64,000 nt of DNA from Oscillospiraceae bacterium. GTDB taxonomy: Bacteria; Bacillota; Clostridia; Oscillospirales; CAG-272. Within the stretch, counting starts at the first letter, position 1. The number at the start of each line of letters is the position of its first letter. Where the stretch lies: positions 17,858 to 81,857 of the forward strand of contig SVSG01000007.1 of the NCBI GenBank assembly GCA_015064415.1, given 5' to 3'. This document shows positions 49,607-58,774 of the stretch, piece by piece. The position numbers were made by a program, and so were the translations under genes. The notes under the pieces are model-generated. The model was not told the DNA's origin. It searched no databases and saw only the letters and a list, made by a program, of their open reading frames with translations.

Positions 49607-50206
49607 TCACTCATAAACCGCCCTTGGGCCGCCGATGTATTTGGGGCGGGTGCGGGCGCAGAGAATGTTGGCCTCGCCGATCTTGTCAAGCGTGAGGCGC
49701 ACGGGCACCGCCACGGCGCGCAGATGCATGCCGATGAGCGTGCCGCCGATGTCGATTCCCGCGTGTGCGCGTACGGTTTCGACGGCAACGGGTTGCTCTA
49801 AAGCGTTAAAAACGGCGGTGGCAAAGGAGCCGCCCGCCTTGGGCGCGGGGCGCACCGAGACCACGTCAAGTCCGTATTTTTCCGCGCAAGCGGCTTCCAT
49901 GATAAGGGCACGGTTGAGGTGCTCGCAGCACTGCGCGGCAAGAAAGACACCGCGCTCGCGCACCACGGGGTAAAGCCCCGCAAGCAACGCCTCGGCCACG
50001 GCGGGGATGGAGGCCTTGCCGATGGTGTGCCCCGCGACCTCGGAGGTGGAGCAGCCCACCACCAGAATGTCGCCCGCCCTCAGCGTGGCGGTATCCAACA
50101 GCTCGCGCGCGGCGCGTGCGGCCTCGGTCTTTACCTTATTTAAAAAGCTTTGATCGGTGGCCAGCAGCTCGGCTGTGCCATCCGCGTTTTTCTTGATGTT
50201 TTCCAT
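49607..50206 (-). CDS. TIGR01440/DUF436 (YwlG-like) family protein
   Basis: The 199-residue soluble protein matches the conserved Firmicutes family TIGR01440: LRAGDILVVGCSTSEVAGHTIGKASI, FLAAQCCEHLNRALIMEA, VSVRPAPKAGGSFATAVF and AHAGIDIGGTLIGMHLR. The Cys pairs and GIDIG motif are family-wide, but the function is not established. It starts just beyond the thiN stop (8-bp gap) and so belongs to the housekeeping run from remA to thiN. Confidence 0.9.
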   Translation of the reverse strand: MENIKKNADGTAELLATDQSFLNKVKTEAARAARELLDTATLRAGDILVVGCSTSEVAGHTIGKASIPAVAEALLAGLYPVVRERGVFLAAQCCEHLNRALIMEAACAEKYGLDVVSVRPAPKAGGSFATAVFNALEQPVAVETVRAHAGIDIGGTLIGMHLRAVAVPVRLTLDKIGEANILCARTRPKYIGGPRAVYE

Positions 50207-50214
50207 AGATTACC

Positions 50215-50841
50215 TCACTTGTCGCGTGATTCGATGATGTAAAGCCCGCCCTTTTTGACCTCAACCAAGGCGCAGTTGCCCGTGATCTCGTTGCTGACGG
50301 CGTACTGATGGGTGTTTTTCAGCTTCGCATTTTTGAGGGGGTATTTGCACCCCTGCACCTCCACGCCCTTGACCTGCGGGTCGGCGGCAATGAGGGAAAG
50401 ATAGGTGAAGCCCTCGCGCGGGATGAGCGCGCCGCTGTTGCGGATAAAGCGTGCGCGATTTTGCCCGTCGGTCATGATGGCGTGTACCTTTTTTTCCTGC
50501 AGATGCGCAAGGATGGCAAGGTTGGAGAGCGTGTGGTCAAGCCGCCCTGAAAGCCCACCGATGATGACGATCTCGGTGGCGCCGCGCGTGAGCGCCAGCT
50601 CCACGGCAAGCTGAGTGTCGGTGAGGTCCTTTTCTGCGGGAACCTGATAGATTTCGGGCCCGTCGGGCAGATTCTCCTTGCCCAGCGAATCAAAGTCGCC
50701 AAGCAGGATATCGGGTGTGATGCCAAGCGCCCGCGCGTTATTCCAGCCGCTGTCCGCGGCAATGCGCAGATCCCTCTCGAGGGGGCGCTCGGTGATGGCG
50801 GCGGCATCGATATTGCCGCCCGTGTAGATGTAAGCACGCAT
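50215..50841 (-). CDS. thiN: Thiamine diphosphokinase
   Basis: The 208-residue enzyme converts thiamine to thiamine diphosphate with ATP. It has ADSGWNNARALGITPDILLGDFDSL, the catalytic VPAEKDLTDTQLAVELAL motif, IIGGLSGRLDHTLSNL, and a C-terminal beta domain with SLIAADPQVKGVEVQGCKYPL. The ATG at 50841 overlaps the rsgA stop (TAATG) with GGAG upstream; the track start five codons earlier sits on that SD. thiN after rsgA is a standard Firmicutes order, though rpe is missing here. Confidence 0.94.
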   Translation of the reverse strand: MRAYIYTGGNIDAAAITERPLERDLRIAADSGWNNARALGITPDILLGDFDSLGKENLPDGPEIYQVPAEKDLTDTQLAVELALTRGATEIVIIGGLSGRLDHTLSNLAILAHLQEKKVHAIMTDGQNRARFIRNSGALIPREGFTYLSLIAADPQVKGVEVQGCKYPLKNAKLKNTHQYAVSNEITGNCALVEVKKGGLYIIESRDK

Positions 50842-51824
50842 TATTTTTTGCTCCATTCGTGTTTGTTCTTCAGTGCATCAAACATCGCCACGTAGCTTTG
50901 ATGGCGGCTTTTGGCGATCTTGCCCTCGTGCACGGCGGCAAGAATGGCGCACCCCTGTTCCTTGGTGTGCGAGCATTTGGTGAAGCGACACTCGCCTATG
51001 TAGGGCTCAAACTCGCGCATCGTGCCGACAAGGTCGTCGCGCGTGAAGAAATCGAAGCGCACAAAGTCCAGCATACTAAAGCCCGGGGTGTCGGCAATAT
51101 ACGCATTTTCCATACCGTCTATGGGGTAAAGCTCCACGCGGCGGGTGGTATGCTTGCCGCGCGAGATGCGGTGACTGATCTCTCCCGTCTGCAGAGAGAG
51201 CGTGGGGAAAAGGGCATTCATCAGCGTGGATTTGCCCACGCCGGAGGCACCCGCAAAGGCGGCAGTTTTGCCCGCCATCTCGCGTGCGAGATACTCGCGA
51301 AGGGGCGCGATGCCCTCGCCCTCCTTGGCGGAAAGCAAGAAGACGGGGAAGCCCGCCAGCTCGTAAATTTCCTTGAGCGTTTTGGCGTTTTCGGGGTCTA
51401 CGTCACATTTGCCGATGACAAGCACGGGCTCGATGCCGTTGAATTCCGCGATCGAGATCAGCTTGTCAATGGTCTCGGGCACGGGGGTGGGCTCCGCCGC
51501 CGCCACGGTGATAAGCAGCAGGTCAAGATTTGCCATCGGAGGGCGGATCAGCGCGTTTTTGCGCGTGAGGATCTCGGCGATGACGGCGCCGCCGCCGTCG
51601 CTTGCACGCATAAGCTCCCCTTGCTCGTCCTTTGCGCACGCGCTTTCGTCAAACAAAAGGCGCACGCGGTCGCCGGGCAGAGGGGTGACCCCCTCGTGAC
51701 GGAAGTTCCCCTTGGCACGCGCGGCAACAGAGCGCCCCGAAAGCGGCGTTTTTCCCGCATCCAGCGCGATCTCGAAAAGCCCGCCCACACCGCGGATCAC
51801 TTTTCCCGTTTCTTCATATTGCAT
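50841..51824 (-). CDS. rsgA: Ribosome small subunit-dependent GTPase A
   Basis: The 327-residue circularly permuted GTPase has an OB-fold N-terminus (QYEETGKVIRGVGGLFEI), the G4 motif IGKCDVDP before the P-loop AGASGVGKSTLMNALFP, G3 ADTPGFSMLDF, and a C-terminal zinc site (CRFTKCSHTKEQGCAI). It assists late 30S maturation. ATG 51824 follows AGGAGGAAGG; the longer track ORF is unlikely. It lies downstream of rlmN and a tiny membrane-protein gene, where stp and prkC normally sit. Confidence 0.95.
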   Translation of the reverse strand: MQYEETGKVIRGVGGLFEIALDAGKTPLSGRSVAARAKGNFRHEGVTPLPGDRVRLLFDESACAKDEQGELMRASDGGGAVIAEILTRKNALIRPPMANLDLLLITVAAAEPTPVPETIDKLISIAEFNGIEPVLVIGKCDVDPENAKTLKEIYELAGFPVFLLSAKEGEGIAPLREYLAREMAGKTAAFAGASGVGKSTLMNALFPTLSLQTGEISHRISRGKHTTRRVELYPIDGMENAYIADTPGFSMLDFVRFDFFTRDDLVGTMREFEPYIGECRFTKCSHTKEQGCAILAAVHEGKIAKSRHQSYVAMFDALKNKHEWSKK

Positions 51825-51923
51825 ACGGCAGACCTTCCTCCTTGTTGAAAATAGATGGCTCCTCACCCGCTTGGCGGGAGGCAAACGGTGTCGACACCGT
51901 TGGGGGGGGGAGATGGCAAAGGG

Positions 51924-52079
51924 TCAAAAGAAAAAGGCGAAAATGCTGCCAAGCAGCCCGAGAGCCCAGAGCACCGTGACGCTGATCGTCACCAGCGCAA
52001 GGGTGGCGACAAGGTTTGCGACAAGCAGGCGCTTTATCGTGGTCGGCTTTTTCTTTTTTGGAACGTTTTTCTTTTTCAC
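51924..52079 (-). CDS. Small basic single-span membrane protein (51 aa)
   Basis: Too short for the ORF track. A GTG at 52079 is preceded by GGGAGG with 8-nt spacing. The translation begins with about 17 Lys-rich residues (VKKKNVPKKKKPTTIKR), continues with one strongly hydrophobic helix (LLVANLVATLALVTISVTVLW) and ends hydrophobic (FAFFF, TGA at 51924). It lies between rlmN and rsgA, the place of the Ser/Thr phosphatase-kinase pair in most Firmicutes. The layout also resembles the start of class A penicillin-binding proteins or the juxtamembrane part of PrkC, so it could be a remnant or a real small protein. Confidence 0.6.
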   Translation of the reverse strand: MKKKNVPKKKKPTTIKRLLVANLVATLALVTISVTVLWALGLLGSIFAFFF

Positions 52080-52135
52080 GGCGTGATCCTCCCGACGGGG
52101 AATTTTGCCGTTATCTTGCCCCGTTTGGGGGCTTT

Positions 52136-53200
52136 TTATGAATTTTGCTTCAGATCCTCGCGACGCAGCTGTCCGCAGGAGGCGTTGATGTCAGAGCCCA
52201 GACGACGGCGAACGGTGGCGCGGATGCCGTTTTTTTCCAAGGTCGCGGCAAACTGCTTGATCGCTTGCGCCCCGGCGCGCTTAAAACCGGTCTCCTCGAC
52301 CTCGTTGACGGGGATGAGGTTGACGTGAATGGGCATCGTCTCCGTGCGGGTGCGCAGGGCGCGGTTGAGCACCAGCGCAAGCTTCGCGGCCTGCTCACGG
52401 CTGTCGTTTTTGCCCGCAATCAGCGTGTACTCAAAGGAGATGCGCCGCCCCGTCGTTTTGTAATAGCGCAGGCACGCCGAGAGCAGCTCCGCCACGGGAT
52501 AGGCGCGGTTGACGGGCATGATGGTGTCGCGCGTTTCATCGTCTGCCGCGTGCAGCGAGATCGACAGCGTGATCGGCAGCTTGTAGGTCGCCAGCTTGTC
52601 GATCTGGGGCACAAGGCCGCAGGTGGAAAGCGAGATGTGGCGGTAGCCGATGTTCACGCCGCCCTCCGCGTTCACCAGCGTGAGAAAGCGCAGTACGTTG
52701 TCAAAATTATCCAGCGGCTCGCCAATGCCCATCATCACGATGCCGTCGATGCGCTCGCCGCTGTCCTTGGCGGCGGCAATGACCTGCCCCAAAAGCTCTG
52801 CGGGCGTGAGATTGCGCACCTTGCCCCCGATGGTGGAGGCGCAGAACTTGCACCCCATCGCGCATCCCACCTGACTGGAGATGCAGATGGTGGTGCCGTG
52901 GTCATAGTGCATCACCACGCTTTCCACGGCGTGCCCGTCGGAAAGCTCGAACAGATATTTCACGGTGCCGTCGATGGCGGACACCAGCTTGCGCTTGACG
53001 CGCGGCAGATAGTAGGTTGCGACCTCGGCAAGCTTTGCACGCGTGGTTTTGCCGATATTGGTCATTTCCTCGGGGGAAAGACCCTTGTGTAATTGCGGGA
53101 AGATCTGCCCCGCGCGATAGCGCGGCTCACCGATGGAAAGGAGCAGCTCCTCCAGCTCTTCCTTCGTCAGCGACAGCAGTTCTTTTTTCGTATTTTCCAT
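52136..53200 (-). CDS. rlmN: 23S rRNA A2503 / tRNA A37 C2-methyltransferase
   Basis: The 354-residue radical SAM enzyme has the cluster motif CAMGCKFCAS (Cx3Cx2C), GIVMMGIGEPLDNFDNVLRFL, HISLSTCGLVPQID, and the catalytic Cys in ASCGQLR at the C-terminus. It methylates C2 of A2503 in 23S rRNA. The ATG at 53200 is preferred, just downstream of the rsmB stop (5-bp gap) with an AAGGA upstream; the 428-aa track ORF extends into rsmB. Confidence 0.95.
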   Translation of the reverse strand: MENTKKELLSLTKEELEELLLSIGEPRYRAGQIFPQLHKGLSPEEMTNIGKTTRAKLAEVATYYLPRVKRKLVSAIDGTVKYLFELSDGHAVESVVMHYDHGTTICISSQVGCAMGCKFCASTIGGKVRNLTPAELLGQVIAAAKDSGERIDGIVMMGIGEPLDNFDNVLRFLTLVNAEGGVNIGYRHISLSTCGLVPQIDKLATYKLPITLSISLHAADDETRDTIMPVNRAYPVAELLSACLRYYKTTGRRISFEYTLIAGKNDSREQAAKLALVLNRALRTRTETMPIHVNLIPVNEVEETGFKRAGAQAIKQFAATLEKNGIRATVRRRLGSDINASCGQLRREDLKQNS

Positions 53201-53205
53201 ACCGT

Positions 53206-54492
53206 TCAGCATCCTTTTTGCATTTTTGCCACGAAAAAGCCGTCCGTGCCGTGCACGGCGGGGGTGAGGGTGATCATTCCGTCCGTGTGCAGCTCGCCCA
53301 CCGAAAAGGGCAGGAGCGAGAACTCCTTGTGTGCCGCAAGGAACGCGCCCACCAGCTCCTCGTTTTCTGCGGGGAGCACCGTGCAGGTGGAGTAAACGAG
53401 AATGCCGCCCGCCTCCACGCACGTGGCGGCGCGCTCCAGGATCTCGCGCTGAATGCGCGGCAGTCCCTCGGCACTTTTCACGTCCTTATAGCGGATGTCC
53501 GGCTTTTTGGCAAGCACGCCGAACCCCGAGCAGGGCACGTCGCAAAGCACGCGGGGATAGGTGCCCGTTTTTTCGGACGAGGCGGTCTTGGCATCCTGCG
53601 CGGCGGCGGTGAGGTTTTCGATGCCGAGCGTTGCGGCACCGCGGCGGATGAGCGAAATTTTGTTTTCATGTAGGTCAAAGCTGTGCACCTCAGCGGCGCC
53701 GTCCAGGGCGGCCCCGAAGGACTTGGAGCCGGGCGCGGCGCAAAGGTCCAGCACGCGCTGTCCGCGCGCGTCCAACGCGGCCACGCAGATCTGCGAGGCC
53801 GCGTCCTGCACGAAGCAAAGCCCTTCCGAAAGGGCTTTTTTCAGCACCTCGCCATCCGTGAAGCGCACGCCGTGCGGCGCGAACTCTGTGGGGGTGCCGC
53901 CAAAGCGCGCGAGCCAGTCCTCGCGCGTGAGCTTTTTTGTGTTGATGCGCACCGTGACGTCGGGCACGCGGGAGAACGCGATCAGCTGTTTTTCCGCACC
54001 GTTCAGCCCCCAAATGCGCAAAAAGGCCTCGGCAAGCTCCTCCGAGATCGAGTAGGCAAGCGAGAGGTAGCGCACGGGCTCCTTGGTCTTATCGGGCAGG
54101 GGAAATTGCCCTTTCGCGCGTAAAAAACCTCGCAGAATGGCGTTCACAAAGCCGCGCGAGCGCGTGGGAACAAGCGACACGCTTTCGTTGATGGCGGCGT
54201 GGTCGGGGATGCGGTCAAAATAAAGCAGCTGACAAAGCCCCAGCCGCAGTGCCGCGCGCACGCGCGGCTCGATCTTGGAGGCAGGGAGCTTGGAATAGGT
54301 GTCGATCACGTGGTCAAGCGTGAGTCGGTGCTCGGTCACGCTGTAAAAAAGCGCGGTGAAAAGTCCGCGATCCGCGCCCGTGAAGTGCCCGCGCGAGAGC
54401 GCGGTGTCAAGGGCGATGTTGCTGTATTGCCCCGCCGCCTCACAGCGAAGCAGAAGCTCGCAGACGGCGGCGCGCAGAGTTTGCTCTGCCAT
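53206..54492 (-). CDS. rsmB: 16S rRNA C967 methyltransferase
   Basis: The 428-residue enzyme has an N-terminal NusB-like RNA-binding domain (RAAVCELLLRCEAAGQYSN; GLCQLLYFDRIPDHAAINESV; RGFVNAILRGFLR) and a C-terminal SAM methyltransferase domain with LDLCAAPGSKSFG, VLCDVPCSGFGVLAKKPDIR and the catalytic VYSTCTVLPAENE. It makes m5C967 in 16S rRNA. Start 54492 lies 1 bp after the fmt stop without a clear SD, so translation is probably coupled. The 466-aa track ORF runs into fmt. Confidence 0.95.
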   Translation of the reverse strand: MAEQTLRAAVCELLLRCEAAGQYSNIALDTALSRGHFTGADRGLFTALFYSVTEHRLTLDHVIDTYSKLPASKIEPRVRAALRLGLCQLLYFDRIPDHAAINESVSLVPTRSRGFVNAILRGFLRAKGQFPLPDKTKEPVRYLSLAYSISEELAEAFLRIWGLNGAEKQLIAFSRVPDVTVRINTKKLTREDWLARFGGTPTEFAPHGVRFTDGEVLKKALSEGLCFVQDAASQICVAALDARGQRVLDLCAAPGSKSFGAALDGAAEVHSFDLHENKISLIRRGAATLGIENLTAAAQDAKTASSEKTGTYPRVLCDVPCSGFGVLAKKPDIRYKDVKSAEGLPRIQREILERAATCVEAGGILVYSTCTVLPAENEELVGAFLAAHKEFSLLPFSVGELHTDGMITLTPAVHGTDGFFVAKMQKGC

Positions 54493-54493
54493 A

Positions 54494-55426
54494 TCAGTGG
54501 AGCAGGTCGCCCACACACAGGCGGCGACCGCGGATATAGTCGGCGGCGGACATTCTGCCCTTGCCCTCGGGCAACAGGCGATGCAGCTCGATGGCGGTGC
54601 CCTCACCGCAAGCGACGGTCACACAGCCGTCCAGCGCGATCACCGTGCCGGGGGCGGCGTTGGTCACCGTTTTTGCAATACGTGTCTCGATAACCTTCAA
54701 CAATTTGCCGTCGGGCGTGTGCGTGAAGGAGAGCGGAATGGGCGAGAGGCCGCGCGCGAGATCATGTACCGTTTGGGCGTTTTTCGTGAAATCAAGCAGG
54801 CAATCCTCTTTGAGGATTTTGGCGGCGTAGGTCGCCTTGCTGTCATCCTGCTTTGTGGCAACCAGCGTGCCTGCGCGAAGCGCATTGACGGTCTCCAAAA
54901 GGGCCTCGGCACCCGCCGCACCCAGCGCATCGTGAATATCCTCAAAGTTATCGTTTTCCTTGATTGGTACGCGGCGTACGATCAGCATGTCGCCCGTGTC
55001 CAGCCCCTCTGCCATCTGCATGGTGGTGACACCCGTTTCCTTACAGCCGTCGATGATGGCGCGTTGCATCGGCGCGGCACCGCGGTATGCGGGCAAAAGC
55101 GACCCGTGCACGTTCACACAGCCGTATTTCGGGAACTCCAGCACGTAACGGGGCAGAATTTTGCCGTATGCCACCACCACGATGAGGTCGGGGGCAAGTG
55201 CCTTCAGCTCGTTTTCAAACGCGCCGTCCTTGAAGGTCTCTGGCTGATAGACGGGGAGCCCTTGCTCCTCGGCATACACCTTGACAGGGGGCGGCTGGAG
55301 CGCGTAGCCGCGCCCTTTGGGTTTATCGGGTTGGGTGACAACGCCCACGATATTTTCACCTGCTTGCACCAATGCCTTGAGGGTGAAAAGCGCGAAATCG
55401 GGGGTGCCCATAAACAAAATGCGCAT
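54494..55426 (-). CDS. fmt: Methionyl-tRNA formyltransferase
   Basis: The 310-residue protein has MRILFMGTPDFALFTLKAL, QPDKPKGRGYALQPPPVK, and the catalytic segment YGCVNVHGSLLPAYRGAAPMQRAI with the SLLPxYRG folate-binding motif, then the OB-fold C-terminal domain. It formylates initiator Met-tRNA. ATG 55426 overlaps the def stop by one base (TGATG), behind GAGGAGGAG; the track TTG start is one codon earlier. It pairs with def to add and remove the formyl group. Confidence 0.95.
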   Translation of the reverse strand: MRILFMGTPDFALFTLKALVQAGENIVGVVTQPDKPKGRGYALQPPPVKVYAEEQGLPVYQPETFKDGAFENELKALAPDLIVVVAYGKILPRYVLEFPKYGCVNVHGSLLPAYRGAAPMQRAIIDGCKETGVTTMQMAEGLDTGDMLIVRRVPIKENDNFEDIHDALGAAGAEALLETVNALRAGTLVATKQDDSKATYAAKILKEDCLLDFTKNAQTVHDLARGLSPIPLSFTHTPDGKLLKVIETRIAKTVTNAAPGTVIALDGCVTVACGEGTAIELHRLLPEGKGRMSAADYIRGRRLCVGDLLH

Positions 55427-55890
55427 CAAAGCTCCTCCTCGTCCAGCATGCGGGTGACCTTTTCCAGATACAGATGTCCGTCCAGATGGTCGATCTCGTG
55501 GCAGAAGGCACGCGCGAGAAAATCATGCGCGGTGACCTCGTATTCCTCTCCGTGGCGGTTGGTGGCACGTACCGTGACGTGCTTGGGGCGCGTGACAAGC
55601 CCGTAGCGGCCGGGGACGGAAAGACAGCCCTCCGCGCCCTCCTGCTCGCCGCTGTAGGCAATGATCTTGGGGTTGATCAGCTCATAGACCTCGCCGGGCT
55701 CGGTCTCGACCACGGCGATGCGGCGCAAAATGCCCACCTGCGGGGCGGCAAGGCCCACGCCGTCGGCGGCGCGCATCGTCTCGGTCATATCGTCAAGTAA
55801 GGTGAGGATGCGGGGGGTGATTTCCTCGACGGGGCGGCAGACCTTGCCAAGCACCTCGTCACCCACCTTGCGGATGTTCAGTTTAGCCAT
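55426..55890 (-). CDS. def: Peptide deformylase
   Basis: The 154-residue metalloenzyme has all three family motifs: GVGLAAPQVG, EGCLSVPG (Cys metal ligand) and HEIDHLDG (two His ligands and catalytic Glu). It removes the formyl group from nascent proteins. The ATG at 55890 with AGGAG 10 nt upstream is preferred; the 200-aa track ORF reaches into priA. Lies 23 bp after priA in the housekeeping operon. Confidence 0.96.
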   Translation of the reverse strand: MAKLNIRKVGDEVLGKVCRPVEEITPRILTLLDDMTETMRAADGVGLAAPQVGILRRIAVVETEPGEVYELINPKIIAYSGEQEGAEGCLSVPGRYGLVTRPKHVTVRATNRHGEEYEVTAHDFLARAFCHEIDHLDGHLYLEKVTRMLDEEEL

Positions 55891-55913
55891 AGGGAAAATC
55901 TCCTTTTCAGTTA

Positions 55914-58391
55914 TCAAAGGTTTGTGGGGTTGAAATCTATCGAAAGCTGCGGCAGGGAATGGCCGCTTTGCTGAAATTGCGTGAGGATGGCGCGGAAGAG
56001 CGCACGGGTGCGCTTTTGCAGACGGCACTTGATGACGATGCGCATCCGATACCGCCCCTCGGCGCGGTAGATGGGGGCCTCAAAGGGGCCGAAGGCAAGC
56101 AGCTTGACGTCGCTGTATTCTCCCTCGATGGCGGCCTTCAGCTGCTCGGTGAGCTGTTTGGCGCCCGCGAAGAGCGTTTGCTCGTTTTTGTGCGAGATCG
56201 TAAGCAGGGCGATATCGCAGAAGGGCGGGAACACAAGCAGTTGGCGCAAGCGGATCTCGCGCTCATAAAACGCCTCGTAGTCCTGCCTGCAGGCGAGACG
56301 GATGACGTCGTGATCGGGGTTGCAGGTCTGAATGATGGCGCGTCCCGCCTTGCCCGCGCGCCCTGCGCGGCCCACCACTTGTGTCAGCATCGAGAAGGTG
56401 CGCTCGGCGGCGCGGTAATCGTCCAGATACAGCGAGGTGTCTGCCATCAGCACACCGACCAGCGTGACGTCGGGGAAATCATGCCCCTTGGTCACCATCT
56501 GCGTGCCAAGCAGCACGTCCGCCTCGCGGCGGCGGAAGGCACCCAGCATCTTTTCGTACGCGTGGCGCGTGGAGGTGGTGTCGGTATCCATGCGCAGCGT
56601 TTTGCCGTCCGGCAAAAGGTTGCCAAGCTCCTGCTCGACGCGCTGCGTGCCGTAGCCAAGGCGCGCAAGATGCTCGGATTTGCAGGAGGGGCACACCTGC
56701 GGCAGGGATTGGCGGCGGCCGCAAAGGTGGCAGATCAGCTCACCCGTATCATAGGTGTGGGGCTTTGTGTGATAGGTCATCGACACACTGCACGCGGGGC
56801 AGGTCACGGGCTTGCCGCAGGAGCGGCAGGAGACCACGTGATTGTAGCCGCGGCGGTTCAGAAACAGAATGGATTGGTTGCCGTTTTTCAAGTTGTCGGA
56901 AAGCGCGGCCGTCAGCTCCGCACCAAGCGGTGAGAGATTGCCCGCGCCCGGCTCTGTGCGCATGTCCGCGACGGTGACCTCCGGCAGGATCGACCCCGCG
57001 GGCCGCTTTTTGAGCGTGAGCAGGGTGTAGCGTCCCGCCTTGGCGCGTTGATAGCTTTCCAAGGACGGGGTGGCGGAGCAAAGCAACAAAATCGCCTTGT
57101 TGTACGCCGTGCGCCAGCGCGCCACGTCGCGCGCGTGATATTTGGGGTTCATATCGGATTTGTAGGTGTGCTCGTGCTCCTCGTCCATGACGATAAGCCC
57201 GAGATTTTTGACGGGGGCAAACACCGCGGAGCGCGTGCCGACCACCACGTCGGCCTCGCCCGAGGCGATGCGCGTGTAAGCGTCCAGTCGCTCGCCTTGC
57301 GAGAGCCCCGAGTGCATCACTGCCACGCGCTCGCCGTATCGGGCGCAGAAGATGGAAAGTGACTGTGGCGTGAGGGCGATTTCGGGCAGCAGCACGATGA
57401 CGCCGCGTCCGCGTTCCAGCATACCGTCAATGGTTTTCAGCATCACATAGGTCTTACCCGAGCCCGTGACGCCATGCAAAAGGATCGCGTGCCCCTCGCC
57501 ATCCGCGGCAAGGCGGTCGATCTCGCCAAGCGCCGCCGCCTGCTCGTCACTCAACGGGTGCTCGACGCGGCGCACGTCGGTCTTGGCGGTCAGCTCCAGA
57601 TCGCGGTACACGCGCGTGGCGCGCACGCAGATCAGCTCCTTTTGCAAAAGCGCGTCGGTCTGCGATTTGCTGCAGCCCGCCTCGCGCAGCTCGTCTGCGG
57701 TCTTTTCTCCTTCTAACAGAAGGGAAAGCACCAATTTTTGCTTGTCGCCCATGCGCCCCTTGACCGCGCCCGACAGGATGGCCTCGGCATGCTCGCGTGT
57801 GACGTTCAGGGAAAAATGCAGCACTTCCTTCGCGGCGGAGGCGTTTTTTTGCACCAGCTCGCGGCGCACAAGCTTCAGGCGGATCAGGTGCTCCAGCATT
57901 TCCTGCACGCTCGCGCCAAAGCGCGTGCGCAGGGCCTCCTCCGAGCACTCGCCCTCGTCGCGCAGGTGTGCGTAAAGGAAGGCCTCCTCTGTGGAAAGGC
58001 GGCGCACGTCACCCACGGGACGGTCGGTCACACGGTAGCGCGCCGTAAGCCCCGACAGCACCCCTGCGGGGAGCATGGTGTGCACGGCCTCACCCGTGGT
58101 GCAAAGCGTTTGCTCGCGCAAAAACTCCGCAAGCCCCAGCATCTCGTCGGTAAGGCGCACGTGCGGCGTGGGAACGGCCAGCACGGGCTTGATCTGTGAC
58201 GAAAGGGCAGGATCACGCTCCGCGCGCGCCAGTATCAGCGCGTTGTGCGGGCGGTTGCCGCCACCGAAGGGAACGGTGACAAAGCCGCCGGGTGTCACGG
58301 CGGCGTCCAGCGTCAAGGGCACGCTGTAGGTATATTCCCGATCGAGAAAGGAGGGCGCATCCAGCAGCCGCACTTTCACGTCCTTTGGCAT
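55914..58391 (-). CDS. priA: Primosomal replication restart helicase
   Basis: The 825-residue helicase has an N-terminal 3'DNA-binding domain (VRLLDAPSFLDREYTYSVPL), Walker A LHGVTGSGKTYVMLK, DEEH box IVMDEEHEHTYKSD, and a paired zinc module of eight Cys (CRSCGKPVTCPACS; CHLCGRRQSLPQVCPSCKSEHL) with helicase motifs VVGRAGRAGKAG. It reloads replisomes at collapsed forks. AAGGAGGG precedes ATG 58391. It follows rpoZ; coaBC, often between them, is not here. Confidence 0.96.
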   Translation of the reverse strand: MPKDVKVRLLDAPSFLDREYTYSVPLTLDAAVTPGGFVTVPFGGGNRPHNALILARAERDPALSSQIKPVLAVPTPHVRLTDEMLGLAEFLREQTLCTTGEAVHTMLPAGVLSGLTARYRVTDRPVGDVRRLSTEEAFLYAHLRDEGECSEEALRTRFGASVQEMLEHLIRLKLVRRELVQKNASAAKEVLHFSLNVTREHAEAILSGAVKGRMGDKQKLVLSLLLEGEKTADELREAGCSKSQTDALLQKELICVRATRVYRDLELTAKTDVRRVEHPLSDEQAAALGEIDRLAADGEGHAILLHGVTGSGKTYVMLKTIDGMLERGRGVIVLLPEIALTPQSLSIFCARYGERVAVMHSGLSQGERLDAYTRIASGEADVVVGTRSAVFAPVKNLGLIVMDEEHEHTYKSDMNPKYHARDVARWRTAYNKAILLLCSATPSLESYQRAKAGRYTLLTLKKRPAGSILPEVTVADMRTEPGAGNLSPLGAELTAALSDNLKNGNQSILFLNRRGYNHVVSCRSCGKPVTCPACSVSMTYHTKPHTYDTGELICHLCGRRQSLPQVCPSCKSEHLARLGYGTQRVEQELGNLLPDGKTLRMDTDTTSTRHAYEKMLGAFRRREADVLLGTQMVTKGHDFPDVTLVGVLMADTSLYLDDYRAAERTFSMLTQVVGRAGRAGKAGRAIIQTCNPDHDVIRLACRQDYEAFYEREIRLRQLLVFPPFCDIALLTISHKNEQTLFAGAKQLTEQLKAAIEGEYSDVKLLAFGPFEAPIYRAEGRYRMRIVIKCRLQKRTRALFRAILTQFQQSGHSLPQLSIDFNPTNL

Positions 58392-58427
58392 TTTGCACCC
58401 TCCTTCCTTTTTCGTATTGCGTGGACG

Positions 58428-58733
58428 TCAGTCCTCGATCTCGCTTTCCTCCGGCTCGGTCTCTTCCTCCACGGGCGCGTCTACGATCTCATAGTCGCCG
58501 CGGTGCATGCTGTCGATGGCGTTCTTCACGGCCTTCTCATTGGCAAGCACGGGGTCGATCATGGAGGCGATGGTGGAGCCGCCCTCCTTGGTGCCGGCCA
58601 GCGTGGTCTCGGCATTGGTGCGCTGCTTGACGTACTCGTCAGTGATCAGTCGCGCGCACTTGGCGGTGGCCAGCGTCAGCTGATAGCGGTTGAATTCTCC
58701 CTTGGTAAGCTCTGCAATGGTGGGGTAGATCAT
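58428..58733 (-). CDS. rpoZ: RNA polymerase omega subunit
   Basis: This small protein of 101 residues shows the omega pattern FNRYQLTLATAKCARLITDEYV and a KAVKNAIDSMHRGDYEIVD segment, followed by a very acidic tail (EEETEPEESEIED). It assists beta-prime folding and RNAP assembly. The usual position between gmk and priA supports the call. AAGGAG precedes the ATG at 58733. Confidence 0.9.
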   Translation of the reverse strand: MIYPTIAELTKGEFNRYQLTLATAKCARLITDEYVKQRTNAETTLAGTKEGGSTIASMIDPVLANEKAVKNAIDSMHRGDYEIVDAPVEEETEPEESEIED

Positions 58734-58774
58734 GTTCGTTCTCCTTGTCTATAATTTAAGATGTATGTTCAAAA

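Noticed and set aside
51855-52328. 157-aa plus ORF near rsgA/rlmN
   Set aside because: Antisense to the rlmN 3' end and the small membrane-protein gene; no RBS.
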